DNA from: Thermobacillus sp. ZCTH02-B1
GTDB lineage: Bacteria; Bacillota; Bacilli; Paenibacillales; Paenibacillaceae
NCBI RefSeq assembly: GCF_002159085.1
Contig: NZ_LZRU01000025.1
Coordinates: forward strand, 1 to 63,037
DNA length: 63,037 bases
Direction of reading: 5' to 3'
Shown: in pieces, positions 17,139 to 26,414 of the stretch
Numbering within the stretch: position 1 is the stretch's first letter
How the letters are laid out: every line of letters begins with the position of its first letter
Notes under the pieces: generated by a model
Told to the model about the DNA's origin: nothing
Databases searched by the model: none
Seen by the model: only the letters and a program-made list of their open reading frames with translations
Program-made: the position numbers and the translations under genes

Positions 17139-19154
17139 ATGCTGTTCAGCGCCCGCACCCGATTCGCCCTGGCCGCGGCGGCCGCCGTGCTCGCGTTTGC
17201 CCTTCTCGGACAAGACTTCCGCAGCGCCTGGCTGTCCCGATACATATACGCGTCGGCCTCCTCGTCCGCCGATCCCGGGCCTGGCGGACCACCCGCCGCG
17301 CAGTCGCCGGCCGGTTCCGCCCCGGAGACGGTGCAGAAGCAGAAGCCGAAGCCGGTCGCGCTGTCGCGGCGCGTCGTCGAGTACCACATCGACGTCCGGC
17401 TGGACGCGGAGAAGAAGACGCTGCACGGCGAGCAGACCGTCACATGGACCAACCCCGGCGCGAAGACGGTATCCGAGATTTATTTCCATCTGTATCCGAA
17501 CGCCTTCGAGAGCCCGCTGACCACGTTCATGCGCGAGTCCGGCGGCCGGCTCCGGAATGACCGGGCAACGCCGGAGAGCGTCGGCGGCATCACGCTCCGC
17601 TCCATCATCGACGAGGACGGCGAGAATCTGCTGCCGCGCCTGCAGTACGTGAGCCCGGACGACGGCAATCCGAACGACCGGACGCTCGCGCGTCTCCGGC
17701 TGTCGCAGCCGGTCCCGCCCGGCGGCAGCGTGACGCTGCGCATGACATTCGACGTGAAGCTGCCGCGCGTGTTCACCCGCATGGGTTACGCCGGCGACTT
17801 CGTGATGGCCGGCCAATGGTACCCGAAAATCGCGGTCTACGAAACGCGGGGCACGCGCGGCCGGAAGCAGGAGGGCTGGAACGCGCACCAGTACCACGGC
17901 AACTCCGAGTTCTACGGCGATTTCGGCATCTTCAGCGTCAAAATCCGCGTGCCGGAACGCTACAAGACGGCGGCGACCGGTTTCCTCGCGGACACGCCGA
18001 AGATCGAGAACGGCATGAAAACCTACCACTACTATGCCGACGACGTGCACGATTTCGCGTGGGCCGCCTCGCCGGACTTCATCTATTATGAAGAATCCTA
18101 CGCCGCGAAGGGCATTCCCGGCGTCCGGATCAAGCTGTATCTCGATCCGCTCCACGCCCACCTGCGCGAGCGCTACATGCACGCCGCCAAATCGGCGCTC
18201 GCGAAATACGCCGAGTGGTACGGCGCGTATCCCTACTCCACCCTGTCCATCGTCGTGCCGCCGAAGGGTGCGGGCGGCGCGGGCGGCATGGAATACCCGA
18301 CGCTGATCACGGCGGCATCCGCCGAGGAGGAAAACCCGGACTTCACGCTGGAGCGGACCGTCGTGCACGAGATCGGGCACCAGTACTGGTACGGCATGGT
18401 CGCCACGAACGAGTACGAAGAAGCGTGGCTCGACGAAGGGTTCACCTCCTACGCCGAGGACAAGGTGATGGACGCGATCTACGGCATCGCGCCGAACCTG
18501 CCGGTCGAATCGGTCTGGCTGACCGATCCGGCACCGCTCGACCAGCCATCCTGGAAGTTCCGGAACCACGAGCACTACGCGGAAAACGTCTACCTCCGGG
18601 CGAAACTGGTGCTGCTCGGCATCGAACGGCGGGCGGGAGAGCGGAAAATGCGGAACATTCTGCGGACTTATTTTCAGACGTACAAGTTCCGGCATCCGTC
18701 CGCCCGCGACTTCCAGCGGATCGTCGAAAAGGTGACCGGCGAAGACTGGGACGACTACTTCAACGCGTTCGTGTACGGCGCGGAGACGGCCGACGTGGCG
18801 GTCGAATCGATCCGGATCACGCCGATGGACGCGGGCGGTGAGCGGCGGTACGAATCGGTCGTCCGCCTCACCCGCACCGGTGCCTATACCGGTCCCGTGC
18901 CGGTCCTGCTGACATTCGCCGACGGCTCGACCGAGACGCACATCTGGGACGATGACGGCGCCCGGGCCGAAATCCGCGTCACCCGGCCGCATCCGGTCGC
19001 ATGGGCGGCGGCGGACCCGAACCGGACGAACCTGCTCGACAACCGGCGGTACAACAATTTCCTGAAGGCCGAGCTGCCCCGCACGACGCGGAACCGCTGG
19101 AACCTCGGCGCCGCGAAGCTGCTGGAGACGATCATCGCCCGGTTCGGATGGTAA
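17139..19154 (+). CDS. Membrane-anchored M1 family metallopeptidase
   Basis: A 671-residue aminopeptidase-type protein. An N-terminal hydrophobic segment (about residues 8-26) is a signal anchor, followed by a Pro/Ala linker, so the catalytic part is outside the membrane. The zinc site is complete: His410 and His414 with catalytic Glu411 in HEIGHQYW and the third ligand Glu433 in WLDEGFTSY, 18 residues on as the family requires. An AGGMEYP block stands in for the GAMEN substrate-binding motif. ATG 17139 has GGGAGGT upstream. It is followed after 15 bp by a membrane protein gene. Confidence 0.85.
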   Translation: MLFSARTRFALAAAAAVLAFALLGQDFRSAWLSRYIYASASSSADPGPGGPPAAQSPAGSAPETVQKQKPKPVALSRRVVEYHIDVRLDAEKKTLHGEQTVTWTNPGAKTVSEIYFHLYPNAFESPLTTFMRESGGRLRNDRATPESVGGITLRSIIDEDGENLLPRLQYVSPDDGNPNDRTLARLRLSQPVPPGGSVTLRMTFDVKLPRVFTRMGYAGDFVMAGQWYPKIAVYETRGTRGRKQEGWNAHQYHGNSEFYGDFGIFSVKIRVPERYKTAATGFLADTPKIENGMKTYHYYADDVHDFAWAASPDFIYYEESYAAKGIPGVRIKLYLDPLHAHLRERYMHAAKSALAKYAEWYGAYPYSTLSIVVPPKGAGGAGGMEYPTLITAASAEEENPDFTLERTVVHEIGHQYWYGMVATNEYEEAWLDEGFTSYAEDKVMDAIYGIAPNLPVESVWLTDPAPLDQPSWKFRNHEHYAENVYLRAKLVLLGIERRAGERKMRNILRTYFQTYKFRHPSARDFQRIVEKVTGEDWDDYFNAFVYGAETADVAVESIRITPMDAGGERRYESVVRLTRTGAYTGPVPVLLTFADGSTETHIWDDDGARAEIRVTRPHPVAWAAADPNRTNLLDNRRYNNFLKAELPRTTRNRWNLGAAKLLETIIARFGW

Positions 19155-19169
19155 AGGGAGAGATGCGCG

Positions 19170-19994
19170 ATGAAATCGCACGTGATCAACGGCTGGAACC
19201 GCACCGTGCGGCATGCAGGCGTCATCGTCCTCCTGTTCGTCTACCAGTTCCTGTGGGGATTCTTCCTGTACCGCGCGATCGACGGCGTGCTGGTGCCGTT
19301 CCTGAAGCGGTATCCCGATCCGCTCGCCGCCTGGGGGGCCGTGGAGCTGTTCCTCGCCGAGGCGCAGTTCCGGATCATGAAGACCGACCTGCTCATGCCC
19401 TACGGGCTGGCGCTGCTCGGCCTGCTCGCCGCCCGCGTGCTGCTGACGCCGTTCATCAACGCCGGACTGTTCCACTCGCTGCAGCACGCGACGAAGGAGA
19501 GCGGCACGACGTTCCTCGCCGGCATCCGCGCCGCCTGGAAGCGCGTCGCCCTCATCTACGCGGCCGAGCTCGCGCTGATTTTTGCACCGCTCGCCTGGCT
19601 GCTGCCGCTCGCGCGCCGCGCGTTCTTCGCGAGCGACGGATGGAGCGAGCTGTTCCGGACGCTGCTTCCCGCGCTGGCCGCCTGGCTCCTCTGGTTCCTG
19701 CTCGTCCGGCTCGTCTCCGTCGGCATGCAGTTCGGAGCGGCGGCGGGGGACGGCGTGCTGCCGTCGCTCTCCGTCACGTTCCGCAGCCTGCCGGCCGCCG
19801 CCGCGTCGGCGCTCGCGGTCTGGGCGATCGGCGCGGCGGCCGGCCTCGTCTCCGCCGCCGTGTCGATGGTCTGGGCCGGGCTGTTCGCACTCATCCTGCA
19901 CCAGGTCCAGCCGTTCTTCCGCACCTGGTTCAAGGTGTGGACCTACGCCGCGCAATATGAAGCGTGGAACTCGAAACGGCGACCGGCCGCCTGA
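19170..19994 (+). CDS. Polytopic membrane protein of unknown function
   Basis: A 274-residue protein with about five or six hydrophobic segments (roughly 17-38, 80-98, 125-147, 165-185, 205-240). It starts with MKSHVINGWNRTVRHAG and has no motif I recognise; the layout resembles a DUF975/YckC-like permease-free membrane family but I cannot assign it. The ATG has AAAGGGAGAG upstream, and the gene is co-directional with the M1 peptidase, so they are probably one operon ended by the terminator at 20047. Confidence 0.65.
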   Translation: MKSHVINGWNRTVRHAGVIVLLFVYQFLWGFFLYRAIDGVLVPFLKRYPDPLAAWGAVELFLAEAQFRIMKTDLLMPYGLALLGLLAARVLLTPFINAGLFHSLQHATKESGTTFLAGIRAAWKRVALIYAAELALIFAPLAWLLPLARRAFFASDGWSELFRTLLPALAAWLLWFLLVRLVSVGMQFGAAAGDGVLPSLSVTFRSLPAAAASALAVWAIGAAAGLVSAAVSMVWAGLFALILHQVQPFFRTWFKVWTYAAQYEAWNSKRRPAA

Positions 19995-20046
19995 CAGGGC
20001 CGCCTGACAGGAATCGGCGGTTCCGCGCGCCGGCCTCCGCCCGAAG

Positions 20047-20087
20047 CCGACATGTCCGGACACACGTCCGGGCATGTCGGTTTTTTT
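20047..20087 (+). terminator. Strong Rho-independent terminator
   Basis: A fifteen-pair stem with one G-T pair (CCGACATGTCCGGAC / GTCCGGGCATGTCGG), a four-base ACAC loop and seven T residues. It ends the M1 peptidase/membrane protein operon. Confidence 0.92.
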
Positions 20088-20102
20088 GTAATTTCGATCA
20101 CG

Positions 20103-20188
20103 TTTTTGATGAGAAATTTGCCGCCGTTTCTACGTCGATTTCAGATTTTTATGAGAGAAATTTCGCTTTTTTATGAGAGGATTCTCAT
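20103..20188 (+). repeat. Three helically spaced TTTTT-ATGAGA repeats
   Basis: ATGAGA preceded by a T-tract occurs at 20109, 20151 and 20173, that is 42 and 22 bp apart, close to four and two helical turns. The last copy is half of a perfect inverted repeat, ATGAGA-GGAT-TCTCAT (20173-20188). They lie between the terminator and the c-di-AMP riboswitch, where a promoter and operator would be expected. The binding protein is unknown. Confidence 0.5.
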
Positions 20189-20247
20189 TTTGGGAAAGGA
20201 GGAAATGCCGATCTGAGAGCGAATTCGTAAGAGCGTGTTTGCAAAAA

Positions 20248-20386
20248 ATGCCGAATTCCCTTCGAACGGGAAGCGGGGGACCCATTTCGGGTGAACGGAC
20301 TCTGCGCGGCAGGCCGCGCGCCGGGCTGCGCCGGAAGAGTCCCAGGGCATCCTTCGACCGAACCCCACAGCTAACCTCGCAGGCAT
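20248..20386 (+). ncRNA. ydaO/yuaA-type cyclic di-AMP riboswitch
   Basis: The conserved ydaO blocks are present in order: GGGGGACCC then GGGTGAA, a variable GC-rich arm, a second arm with AGAGTCCC, and the tail CGAACCCCACAGCTAACCTC. P1 can form from ATGCC (20248-20252) and GGCAT (20382-20386). The class binds c-di-AMP and usually lowers expression of cell-wall hydrolases and osmolyte genes. The next gene is an NlpC/P60 hydrolase, the usual target. No terminator lies between the aptamer and the start codon; the ribosome binding site begins four bases after P1, which points to translational control. Confidence 0.88.
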
Positions 20387-20405
20387 CGGAAGGAGTTCAA
20401 CATCG

Positions 20406-21065
20406 GTGAAGAGATTCGCCATATCCGTTATGGCGCTGCTGGCGGCCGTGACGGCGTTCACGACGGCCAGCGCCGGCGCCTCCGCCGGGTCGAAGCTTGA
20501 CGCGGTGATCGCGGAACTGCTCGGCACTCCGTACCGTTACGGCGGCACCACGCCCAAAGGTTTCGACTGTTCCGGATTTACGGCCTACGTGTTCGCGAAG
20601 TTCGGCATCGAACTGCCGCACCATTCCGCCTCGATGGCGAAGGAAGGCGTCAAGGTCGCGAAGGAGGATCTCCGGAAGGGCGATCTCGTCTTCTTCAACA
20701 CGAACGGCAAGGGCATTTCCCACGTCGGCATTTACATCGGCAACGGCAAGTTCGCGCACGCGTCCACGTCGAAGGGCGTCGTCGTCACGTCGCTGTCGGA
20801 TACGTACTACGCGAAGCGGTACGTCACCGCGCGCCGCATCCTGAGCGACAGCGCCTACGAGAAGATTGCGGTCGCGCAGCCGGCGGAGAAGAAACAGCCG
20901 GTTGAGAAGGAACGGCCGGCGGAACAAGCGCAGCCGGCGGAACAGGAAGAGCCGGTGGAACAGTTGCAGTCCGGTGAACAGGCTCAAGCCGGCGGGGAAC
21001 AGGCCGCCGACGGCGGGCAGCCGGCCGGACCGGAGCAGGAGGACGGCGCCGAAGCGGCGGCATGA
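20406..21065 (+). CDS. Secreted NlpC/P60 family cell-wall hydrolase
   Basis: A 219-residue C40 peptidase that would cut peptidoglycan stem peptides. A signal peptide covers about residues 1-26 (ends near ASAG). The NlpC/P60 domain follows with the catalytic Cys in GFDCSGF near residue 58 and the His in GISHVGIYIG near 108, and AHAST after it. Residues after about 157 are a low-complexity tail of Gln/Glu/Pro/Ala repeats (PAE, PVE, PAEQ), likely a wall-spanning linker. The start is GTG with AAGGAG upstream, next to the c-di-AMP riboswitch. Confidence 0.88.
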   Translation: MKRFAISVMALLAAVTAFTTASAGASAGSKLDAVIAELLGTPYRYGGTTPKGFDCSGFTAYVFAKFGIELPHHSASMAKEGVKVAKEDLRKGDLVFFNTNGKGISHVGIYIGNGKFAHASTSKGVVVTSLSDTYYAKRYVTARRILSDSAYEKIAVAQPAEKKQPVEKERPAEQAQPAEQEEPVEQLQSGEQAQAGGEQAADGGQPAGPEQEDGAEAAA

Positions 21066-21101
21066 TAGCGAATCGGCCGGATGTCGTCCGGCATCCAACC
21101 A

Positions 21102-21147
21102 GAGCCCGTCGGGTCTCCCTTGGGAGATCCGGCGGGCTCCTTCCTTT
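21102..21147 (+). terminator. Terminator of the NlpC/P60 gene
   Basis: A long imperfect stem (GAGCCCG...GTCTCCC with GGGAGAT...CGGGCTC, loop TT) followed by CTTCCTTTT. It lies 37 bp after the stop. The rest of the gap to 21372 shows nothing else. Confidence 0.75.
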
Positions 21148-21372
21148 TCATTTGGTCCGGGCCGCCGATCTTCCGGGCTTCCGCGCGCGCCCGCGGTCCG
21201 CTCCGCACCCGGCGGATGCCCCCGTCTCCCGCATGCCTTCCCTTCCCGATGGGACATGCGCATGTCCTCACGCATGCGCCGAGGCGCCGGGATTGTCCGC
21301 GGTTACCGGATGGAGTATGCTGGGGGTACGGATTTTCTTCGATGCGATGAAACCCGGGAGGAGGTGACGGAC

Positions 21373-24300
21373 ATGACGGCTTCCGGCGAACGGCTGCCGC
21401 CGGAACTGGAGGGGTTCCACCCGGTGCTCGCGCGATGGTTCGTCCGCACCTTCGGCGAGCCGACCCCCGTGCAGCGCGAGGCCTGGGAAGCCATCCGCAC
21501 GGGCCGCCACGTGCTGATCGCCGCGCCGACCGGTTCCGGCAAGACGCTGGCGGCCCTGTTGCCCTGCCTCGATCACTGCGTCAAGGCGAAGAGCCGGCCG
21601 GACGCGGCGCCGGGCGTGAAGATTGTCTACGTGACGCCGCTCAAGGCCCTCAACAACGACATCCATCACCATATTGTCGAATTCGCGGAGGCGATCGACC
21701 GGCTGGCCGAAGCGATCGCGGAACCCTGGCCCGGCCTGCGCGCGGCCGTCCGCACCGGCGACACGACCGGCGCGCAGCGCGCCGCCATGCTGCGGCGGCC
21801 GCCGGACGTGCTCGTGACGACGCCGGAGTCGCTCTTCATCCTGCTCCTGTCGGAGAAGGGCCGCCGGATGCTCCGGACGACGGAGAAGGTGATCGTCGAC
21901 GAGATCCACGATCTGGCCGCGGACCTGCGCGGCGCGCATCTGTCGCTGACGCTCGAGCGGCTTGCGGAGCTCTGCCCGGCCCGGATCCAGCGGATCGGCG
22001 TATCGGCGACGCAGAAGCCGCTCCGGCGGGTCGCCCGTTTCCTCGCCGGATGGGAGGAGCCGCGGGAGGCGCTGCCCCGGCCGGGAGACGGACCGAAAGG
22101 CGCCGGATCCGCCGATCCGGACGGCGCGGATGAAGCCGAAGAGGCCCTCCATCCTTGCGGATACCGGCCGCGGCCGGTCCGGATCGTGGAAAGCCGGATG
22201 GACCGCAAGCTCGAGCTGACCGTGACGTTGGCCGGGCAACCGAGGGGCGGCGGGAAGCCCGAGCTCGTCTGGCAGCCGATCGTCGAGCGGCTGATGCGGC
22301 TGATGGAAGGCGCCCGGTCCGTCATCATTTTCGTGAACAGCCGGCGGCTGGCCGAACGGCTCACGCTTCATCTGAACGACCACGCGGGGTACGTGATGGC
22401 GATGTCGCATCACGGCAGCGTCAGCCGCGAGCGCCGGCTGGAGATCGAGCGCAAGCTGAAATCGGGCGAGCTGCGCGTCATCGTCGCCACCTCGTCGCTC
22501 GAGCTCGGCATCGACGTCGGCCATGTCGACCTCGTCATCCAGCTCGATTCGCCGCTCTCCGCCTCCGGAGGCATCCAGCGGTTCGGCCGCGCGGGCCATT
22601 CCGTCGGCGGCTTGAGCCGCGGAGCGATCGTCGCGCGCAGCCGCGATCAGCTGCCCGAGATCGCCGTGCTCGCCAGGCGCATCGCCGGGCGCGACATCGA
22701 GCCGATCGAGCCGCCCCGCGATCCGCTCGACGTGCTGTCCCAGCATGTCGTCGCGATGGCGGCGGCTTCGGACGGCGGGATCTCCGCGGACGATCTGCAC
22801 CGCCTGGTCCTCCGCAGCGACAGCTTCCGGTCGATGCCGCGGGAGCGGCTGCACGCCGCGCTGCTCGTGCTCGGCGGGCATTACCCGTTCGCGCGGCCGC
22901 TGATCGAATACGACAGCCTGACCGGCCGCATCTCCCGGCGGAGCGGCAGCGCGATGGCCGCGCTGACCGGCGCGGGCACGATCCCGCAGAGCTCCGCCTA
23001 TCCGGTGCACCACGCGGAAACCCGCGTCCGCCTCGGCGAGCTGGACGAGGAGTACGTCGAGGAGAGCCGGGTCGGCGACGTCTTCCAGCTCGGCGCGACC
23101 TCGTGGCGCATCCAGAGCATCCGGCAGGACCGGGTCTACGCGGTGGAGACGGGCAACCGGTACAGCGAGATCCCGTTCTGGCGGAACGAAGGCCCCGGCC
23201 GGTCCTTTGAACTGGGCATGGCCATCGGCCGTCTGTGGGCCGAACTCGAGCGTCGGCTCACGGCGGGCGGCGAACCGGAGGAAACGCCGGACGCGCCGGA
23301 AGGAACCGGCGGCGGACCCCGGGGCACGGACGTGGCTGGCGTTCGGCCGGATGCGGCGGGTTCCGGGTCTCCTGCCGCGGCCTTCCGGCCGTCCGGGCCG
23401 GCGGACGGGTCCGGCCGTCCGGACACGAGACCTGCGGATACCGCCGCAAGCAGGGCGGAATCGGACGCGGATACCCTGGACTGGCTGATGCGCACCTTCC
23501 ATCTGGACGGCGAAGCGGCGGCCGGCCTCGCGGCCCTCGTCCGCGCCCAGCGCGCGCAGGGCGCCGTTCCGACCGACCGGCGGATCGTCGTCGAATATTA
23601 CCGCGACGTGACGGGGCGCTGGCACGTCGTGATCCTCAACCACTGGGGCAAGCGCGTCAACCGGACCTGGCTGCTCGCGATCCGGCACGTGCTGGAACGC
23701 TCGACGGGGCAGCAGATTTACGCCCACGCCCGGGACGACGGCATCGAACTCGTCCTGCCGGAATGGGGACCGGCCTGGCTGGAGGCCGTGCGGCAGGTGA
23801 CGTCCGACAACGTGGAACGGCTGCTGACGGAAGCCCTTCCCGGGTCGCCCCTTTTCGCGATCGCGTTCCGGCGCGTCGCGGAGACGTCGCTGCTCCTGCA
23901 GCGCAGCTTCCGGCGCACGCCGATGTGGCAGAAGCGGATCCGCAGCGAAGAGCTGCTGCGGGAGGCGCTTCCCTATGCCGAGCGTTTCCCGTACCTGGGA
24001 GAAGCGATGCGCCGCGCGCTGCATGACGAGCTGGACCTTGTGAATCTGCTCGACGCGCTGCGTTCCCTCGAGGACGGCACGACCCGCATCGTCATGCGCG
24101 AGACGGCGCACCCGTCGCCGCTGGCGTCGGCGTTCGCGTCCGATTACGCGATGAAACAGCTGTACGAGGGAGATCAGTTCAGCGGCGACCTTAAGATGCA
24201 GCTCATCGGGATCAACAGGCGGCTGGCAGGCGAGCTGTTCGGCGAGGATGCGCTGCGCCGCGCCGTGCGGCCGGAGGCGGTCGAGGCCGAGCGCCGGCGG

Positions 24301-26073
24301 CTGGCGGAACCGGGACCGGCCGGTCCGCCCGCGGATCCGGACGGGCTGTACGCGCTGCTCAAGCGGCGCGGCGACAGCTCGGCCGACGAACTGGCCGCAT
24401 GGGCGGGCAGCCGCGCGGCGGAGTGGCTCGCAGCGCTGGAGCGGGACGGGCGCGCCATCCGGATGGACTTCGGCGGCGAAGTGCGTTGGATCTGCGCGGA
24501 CGAGCGCGACATGTACCGCGAGTTTCCCGCAAGCCCCGCCTCCGTCTCCTTCGTGGCCGGACGATGGACCGAGCGGGTGCTCTCCTTCACGATCGCGGAT
24601 CTGATCGCCCGCTATCCGTCCCTCGATCCCATGCAGGCGCGGGCCGTCATCGACGAACTGCTGCTGCAGGAGCGGATCGAGCCGTCGCCGATCGCGGATG
24701 ACGGCGCCGAAGCGTGGATGAACAGCCGGATCGCCTCCCGCATCCTCCGCCGTTCGCTGCGGGAAGCGCGCCGGGAGGCCGAGCCGGTCGAGCCGGAGCG
24801 CTGGCTGCTGGAGGCCGCCGCGCTGCAGTACGCGGCGCCGGGCGCACGCCTCGCCGGCGAAAGCGGGCTGCTCCGGGTCATCGGAAGGCTTCAGGGCCTG
24901 TTCCTGCCGCTCGAGCTGTGGGAATCGGCCGTCTTCCCTTCCCGGATCGACGGATACCGCGGCGACATGCTGGACGCGCTCTGCGCGGGCGGCGAGGTTT
25001 TCTGGACGGCGCGCGGGGAGCCCGGCGCCGGGCAGATGCTGGTCGCGTTCTTCCTCGCCGAGTCCCGCGATCTCTGGCTTCCGGTGTTGCGCCGGCTCGC
25101 GGACCGGCCGGTCAGCCATCCGGAGCTGCTGGACCGGCTCCGGCGGGGCGGCGCCGCCTTCCTGACGAAGCTGGCGCGGGACGAGGAACGGCTCCCGTCC
25201 GAGGTGCTGGCCGACCTCATGGACCTGGTCCGGGACGGGCATGTGTCGAACGACCGGTTCGCTCCCCTGCGCGTGATGCTCGCGGCGAAGCCGGCAAGGA
25301 CGTCCGGACGATCGTCCCCCGGGTCCGGGAGCGCGGGCGCGTCCCGCGGGCTGCCGAGCGTCGGTTCCGGACAGGGACGCTGGTACGCGCTCGACGATTG
25401 GCTGCGGGATGCGGACGGACGGGGGGACGGCGAGGCGCCGGAAGCCTCCGTCACGGCCTGGGCGCGCCACCTGCTCGAAGGATTCGGCGCGCTCGCGCGC
25501 GATGCGGCGGAGCATTGGTCGCCCTTCCGCTGGGAGACGATGCTGCCCGTGCTCCGGCAGCTCGAAACCCTCGGCGTCGTCACGCGCGGCCCGTTTGTCC
25601 GGGGCGTGGAAACGATGCAATACGTGCTGCGCGAGCGGATCGGGCAGCTTCGCCGGCCGCCCGCCGCAGCCGACGGCGGGGAAGACGTCACGGTGCTGGC
25701 CGCTTCCGATCCGGCCAATCCGTTCGGGCTGCTGGCCCCGTGGCCCGACCGACCCGGCGCCGCCTTCGCGAGAAGGAGCGGCTGCTTCCTCGTGCTGCGC
25801 GGCGGCGACTGGCTGCTGTGGATCGAAGGTTACGGCAGGAACGTGTTCACGATGCGGCCGCCGGAAGACATTCCCCGGGATGCGCTGGCGGACGCCTTGC
25901 GCCGCGCGTTCCGCGCCGTCATGCGGATGACGGGGCGCAGCAGCATCCGCGTCGCCTCCCTGAACGGCGTGCCGGCCGCGGAATCGCCGGAGGCGGACAG
26001 CCTGCTGCGGGCCGCCGGAGCGGAACGGGACGGCCGCGCCATGACGATCTGGCTGAGCGCGCTGGGCCGGTAG
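21373..26073 (+). CDS. lhr: Lhr-family DEAD/DEAH-box helicase
   Basis: A very large (1566-residue) superfamily 2 helicase. The first ~600 residues hold the helicase motifs: TPVQREAW Q-motif near 31, Walker A APTGSGKT near 51, VDEIHDL near 176, a SAT motif in VSATQKP, and the motif V/VI blocks SSLELGID and QRFGRAG. The remaining ~900 residues match the length of the Lhr C-terminal extension (winged-helix and DUF domains). Two Pro/Gly/Ser-rich linkers near 640-700 and 1310-1340 separate domains. The ATG has GGGAGGAGGTG upstream; in-frame codons before it overlap the preceding gene. Lhr proteins act in nucleic acid repair; the exact role here is not known. Confidence 0.85.
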   Translation: MTASGERLPPELEGFHPVLARWFVRTFGEPTPVQREAWEAIRTGRHVLIAAPTGSGKTLAALLPCLDHCVKAKSRPDAAPGVKIVYVTPLKALNNDIHHHIVEFAEAIDRLAEAIAEPWPGLRAAVRTGDTTGAQRAAMLRRPPDVLVTTPESLFILLLSEKGRRMLRTTEKVIVDEIHDLAADLRGAHLSLTLERLAELCPARIQRIGVSATQKPLRRVARFLAGWEEPREALPRPGDGPKGAGSADPDGADEAEEALHPCGYRPRPVRIVESRMDRKLELTVTLAGQPRGGGKPELVWQPIVERLMRLMEGARSVIIFVNSRRLAERLTLHLNDHAGYVMAMSHHGSVSRERRLEIERKLKSGELRVIVATSSLELGIDVGHVDLVIQLDSPLSASGGIQRFGRAGHSVGGLSRGAIVARSRDQLPEIAVLARRIAGRDIEPIEPPRDPLDVLSQHVVAMAAASDGGISADDLHRLVLRSDSFRSMPRERLHAALLVLGGHYPFARPLIEYDSLTGRISRRSGSAMAALTGAGTIPQSSAYPVHHAETRVRLGELDEEYVEESRVGDVFQLGATSWRIQSIRQDRVYAVETGNRYSEIPFWRNEGPGRSFELGMAIGRLWAELERRLTAGGEPEETPDAPEGTGGGPRGTDVAGVRPDAAGSGSPAAAFRPSGPADGSGRPDTRPADTAASRAESDADTLDWLMRTFHLDGEAAAGLAALVRAQRAQGAVPTDRRIVVEYYRDVTGRWHVVILNHWGKRVNRTWLLAIRHVLERSTGQQIYAHARDDGIELVLPEWGPAWLEAVRQVTSDNVERLLTEALPGSPLFAIAFRRVAETSLLLQRSFRRTPMWQKRIRSEELLREALPYAERFPYLGEAMRRALHDELDLVNLLDALRSLEDGTTRIVMRETAHPSPLASAFASDYAMKQLYEGDQFSGDLKMQLIGINRRLAGELFGEDALRRAVRPEAVEAERRRLAEPGPAGPPADPDGLYALLKRRGDSSADELAAWAGSRAAEWLAALERDGRAIRMDFGGEVRWICADERDMYREFPASPASVSFVAGRWTERVLSFTIADLIARYPSLDPMQARAVIDELLLQERIEPSPIADDGAEAWMNSRIASRILRRSLREARREAEPVEPERWLLEAAALQYAAPGARLAGESGLLRVIGRLQGLFLPLELWESAVFPSRIDGYRGDMLDALCAGGEVFWTARGEPGAGQMLVAFFLAESRDLWLPVLRRLADRPVSHPELLDRLRRGGAAFLTKLARDEERLPSEVLADLMDLVRDGHVSNDRFAPLRVMLAAKPARTSGRSSPGSGSAGASRGLPSVGSGQGRWYALDDWLRDADGRGDGEAPEASVTAWARHLLEGFGALARDAAEHWSPFRWETMLPVLRQLETLGVVTRGPFVRGVETMQYVLRERIGQLRRPPAAADGGEDVTVLAASDPANPFGLLAPWPDRPGAAFARRSGCFLVLRGGDWLLWIEGYGRNVFTMRPPEDIPRDALADALRRAFRAVMRMTGRSSIRVASLNGVPAAESPEADSLLRAAGAERDGRAMTIWLSALGR

Positions 26074-26199
26074 CCTGTGCCCGCGGAAGCCGACCCCCGG
26101 GCAGGCCGAACGCGCCGGTCCGGCCGCATGTTCGAAGGTGACGCCTCCCACGCACCGCGGAGCGCGCTCGCCCGGCGACAGCAACGGGAACATGAACCA

Positions 26200-26232
26200 A
26201 GGGGATTGCCCGACCGGACAATCCCCTCTTTC
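26200..26232 (+). terminator. Terminator of the Lhr gene
   Basis: Nine-pair stem AGGGGATTG / CAATCCCCT with a ten-base loop, followed by CTTTCTC. The remaining gap to 26414 is GC-rich with no recognisable gene. Confidence 0.65.
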
Positions 26233-26414
26233 TCTGCCTTCTCTGCCGCATCGGATAAAGTTCCGCCGCCGGCGAATCCCTTCCCGCGCCCGGGCTGCCG
26301 GCCCGAAGCCGGCACCCCCGTGCCGCAGCCGAAACGCCCGGCCCGCGGCCGGACATTCCGTCCCGGCGGCCGCCTCTTCCGCGAGCCGGAATCCGGCCGG
26401 CCGCACGGCATGCT

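Noticed and set aside
17118..20075. 985-codon open frame antisense to the M1 peptidase and membrane protein
   Set aside because: High-GC shadow frame without domains or start signals.
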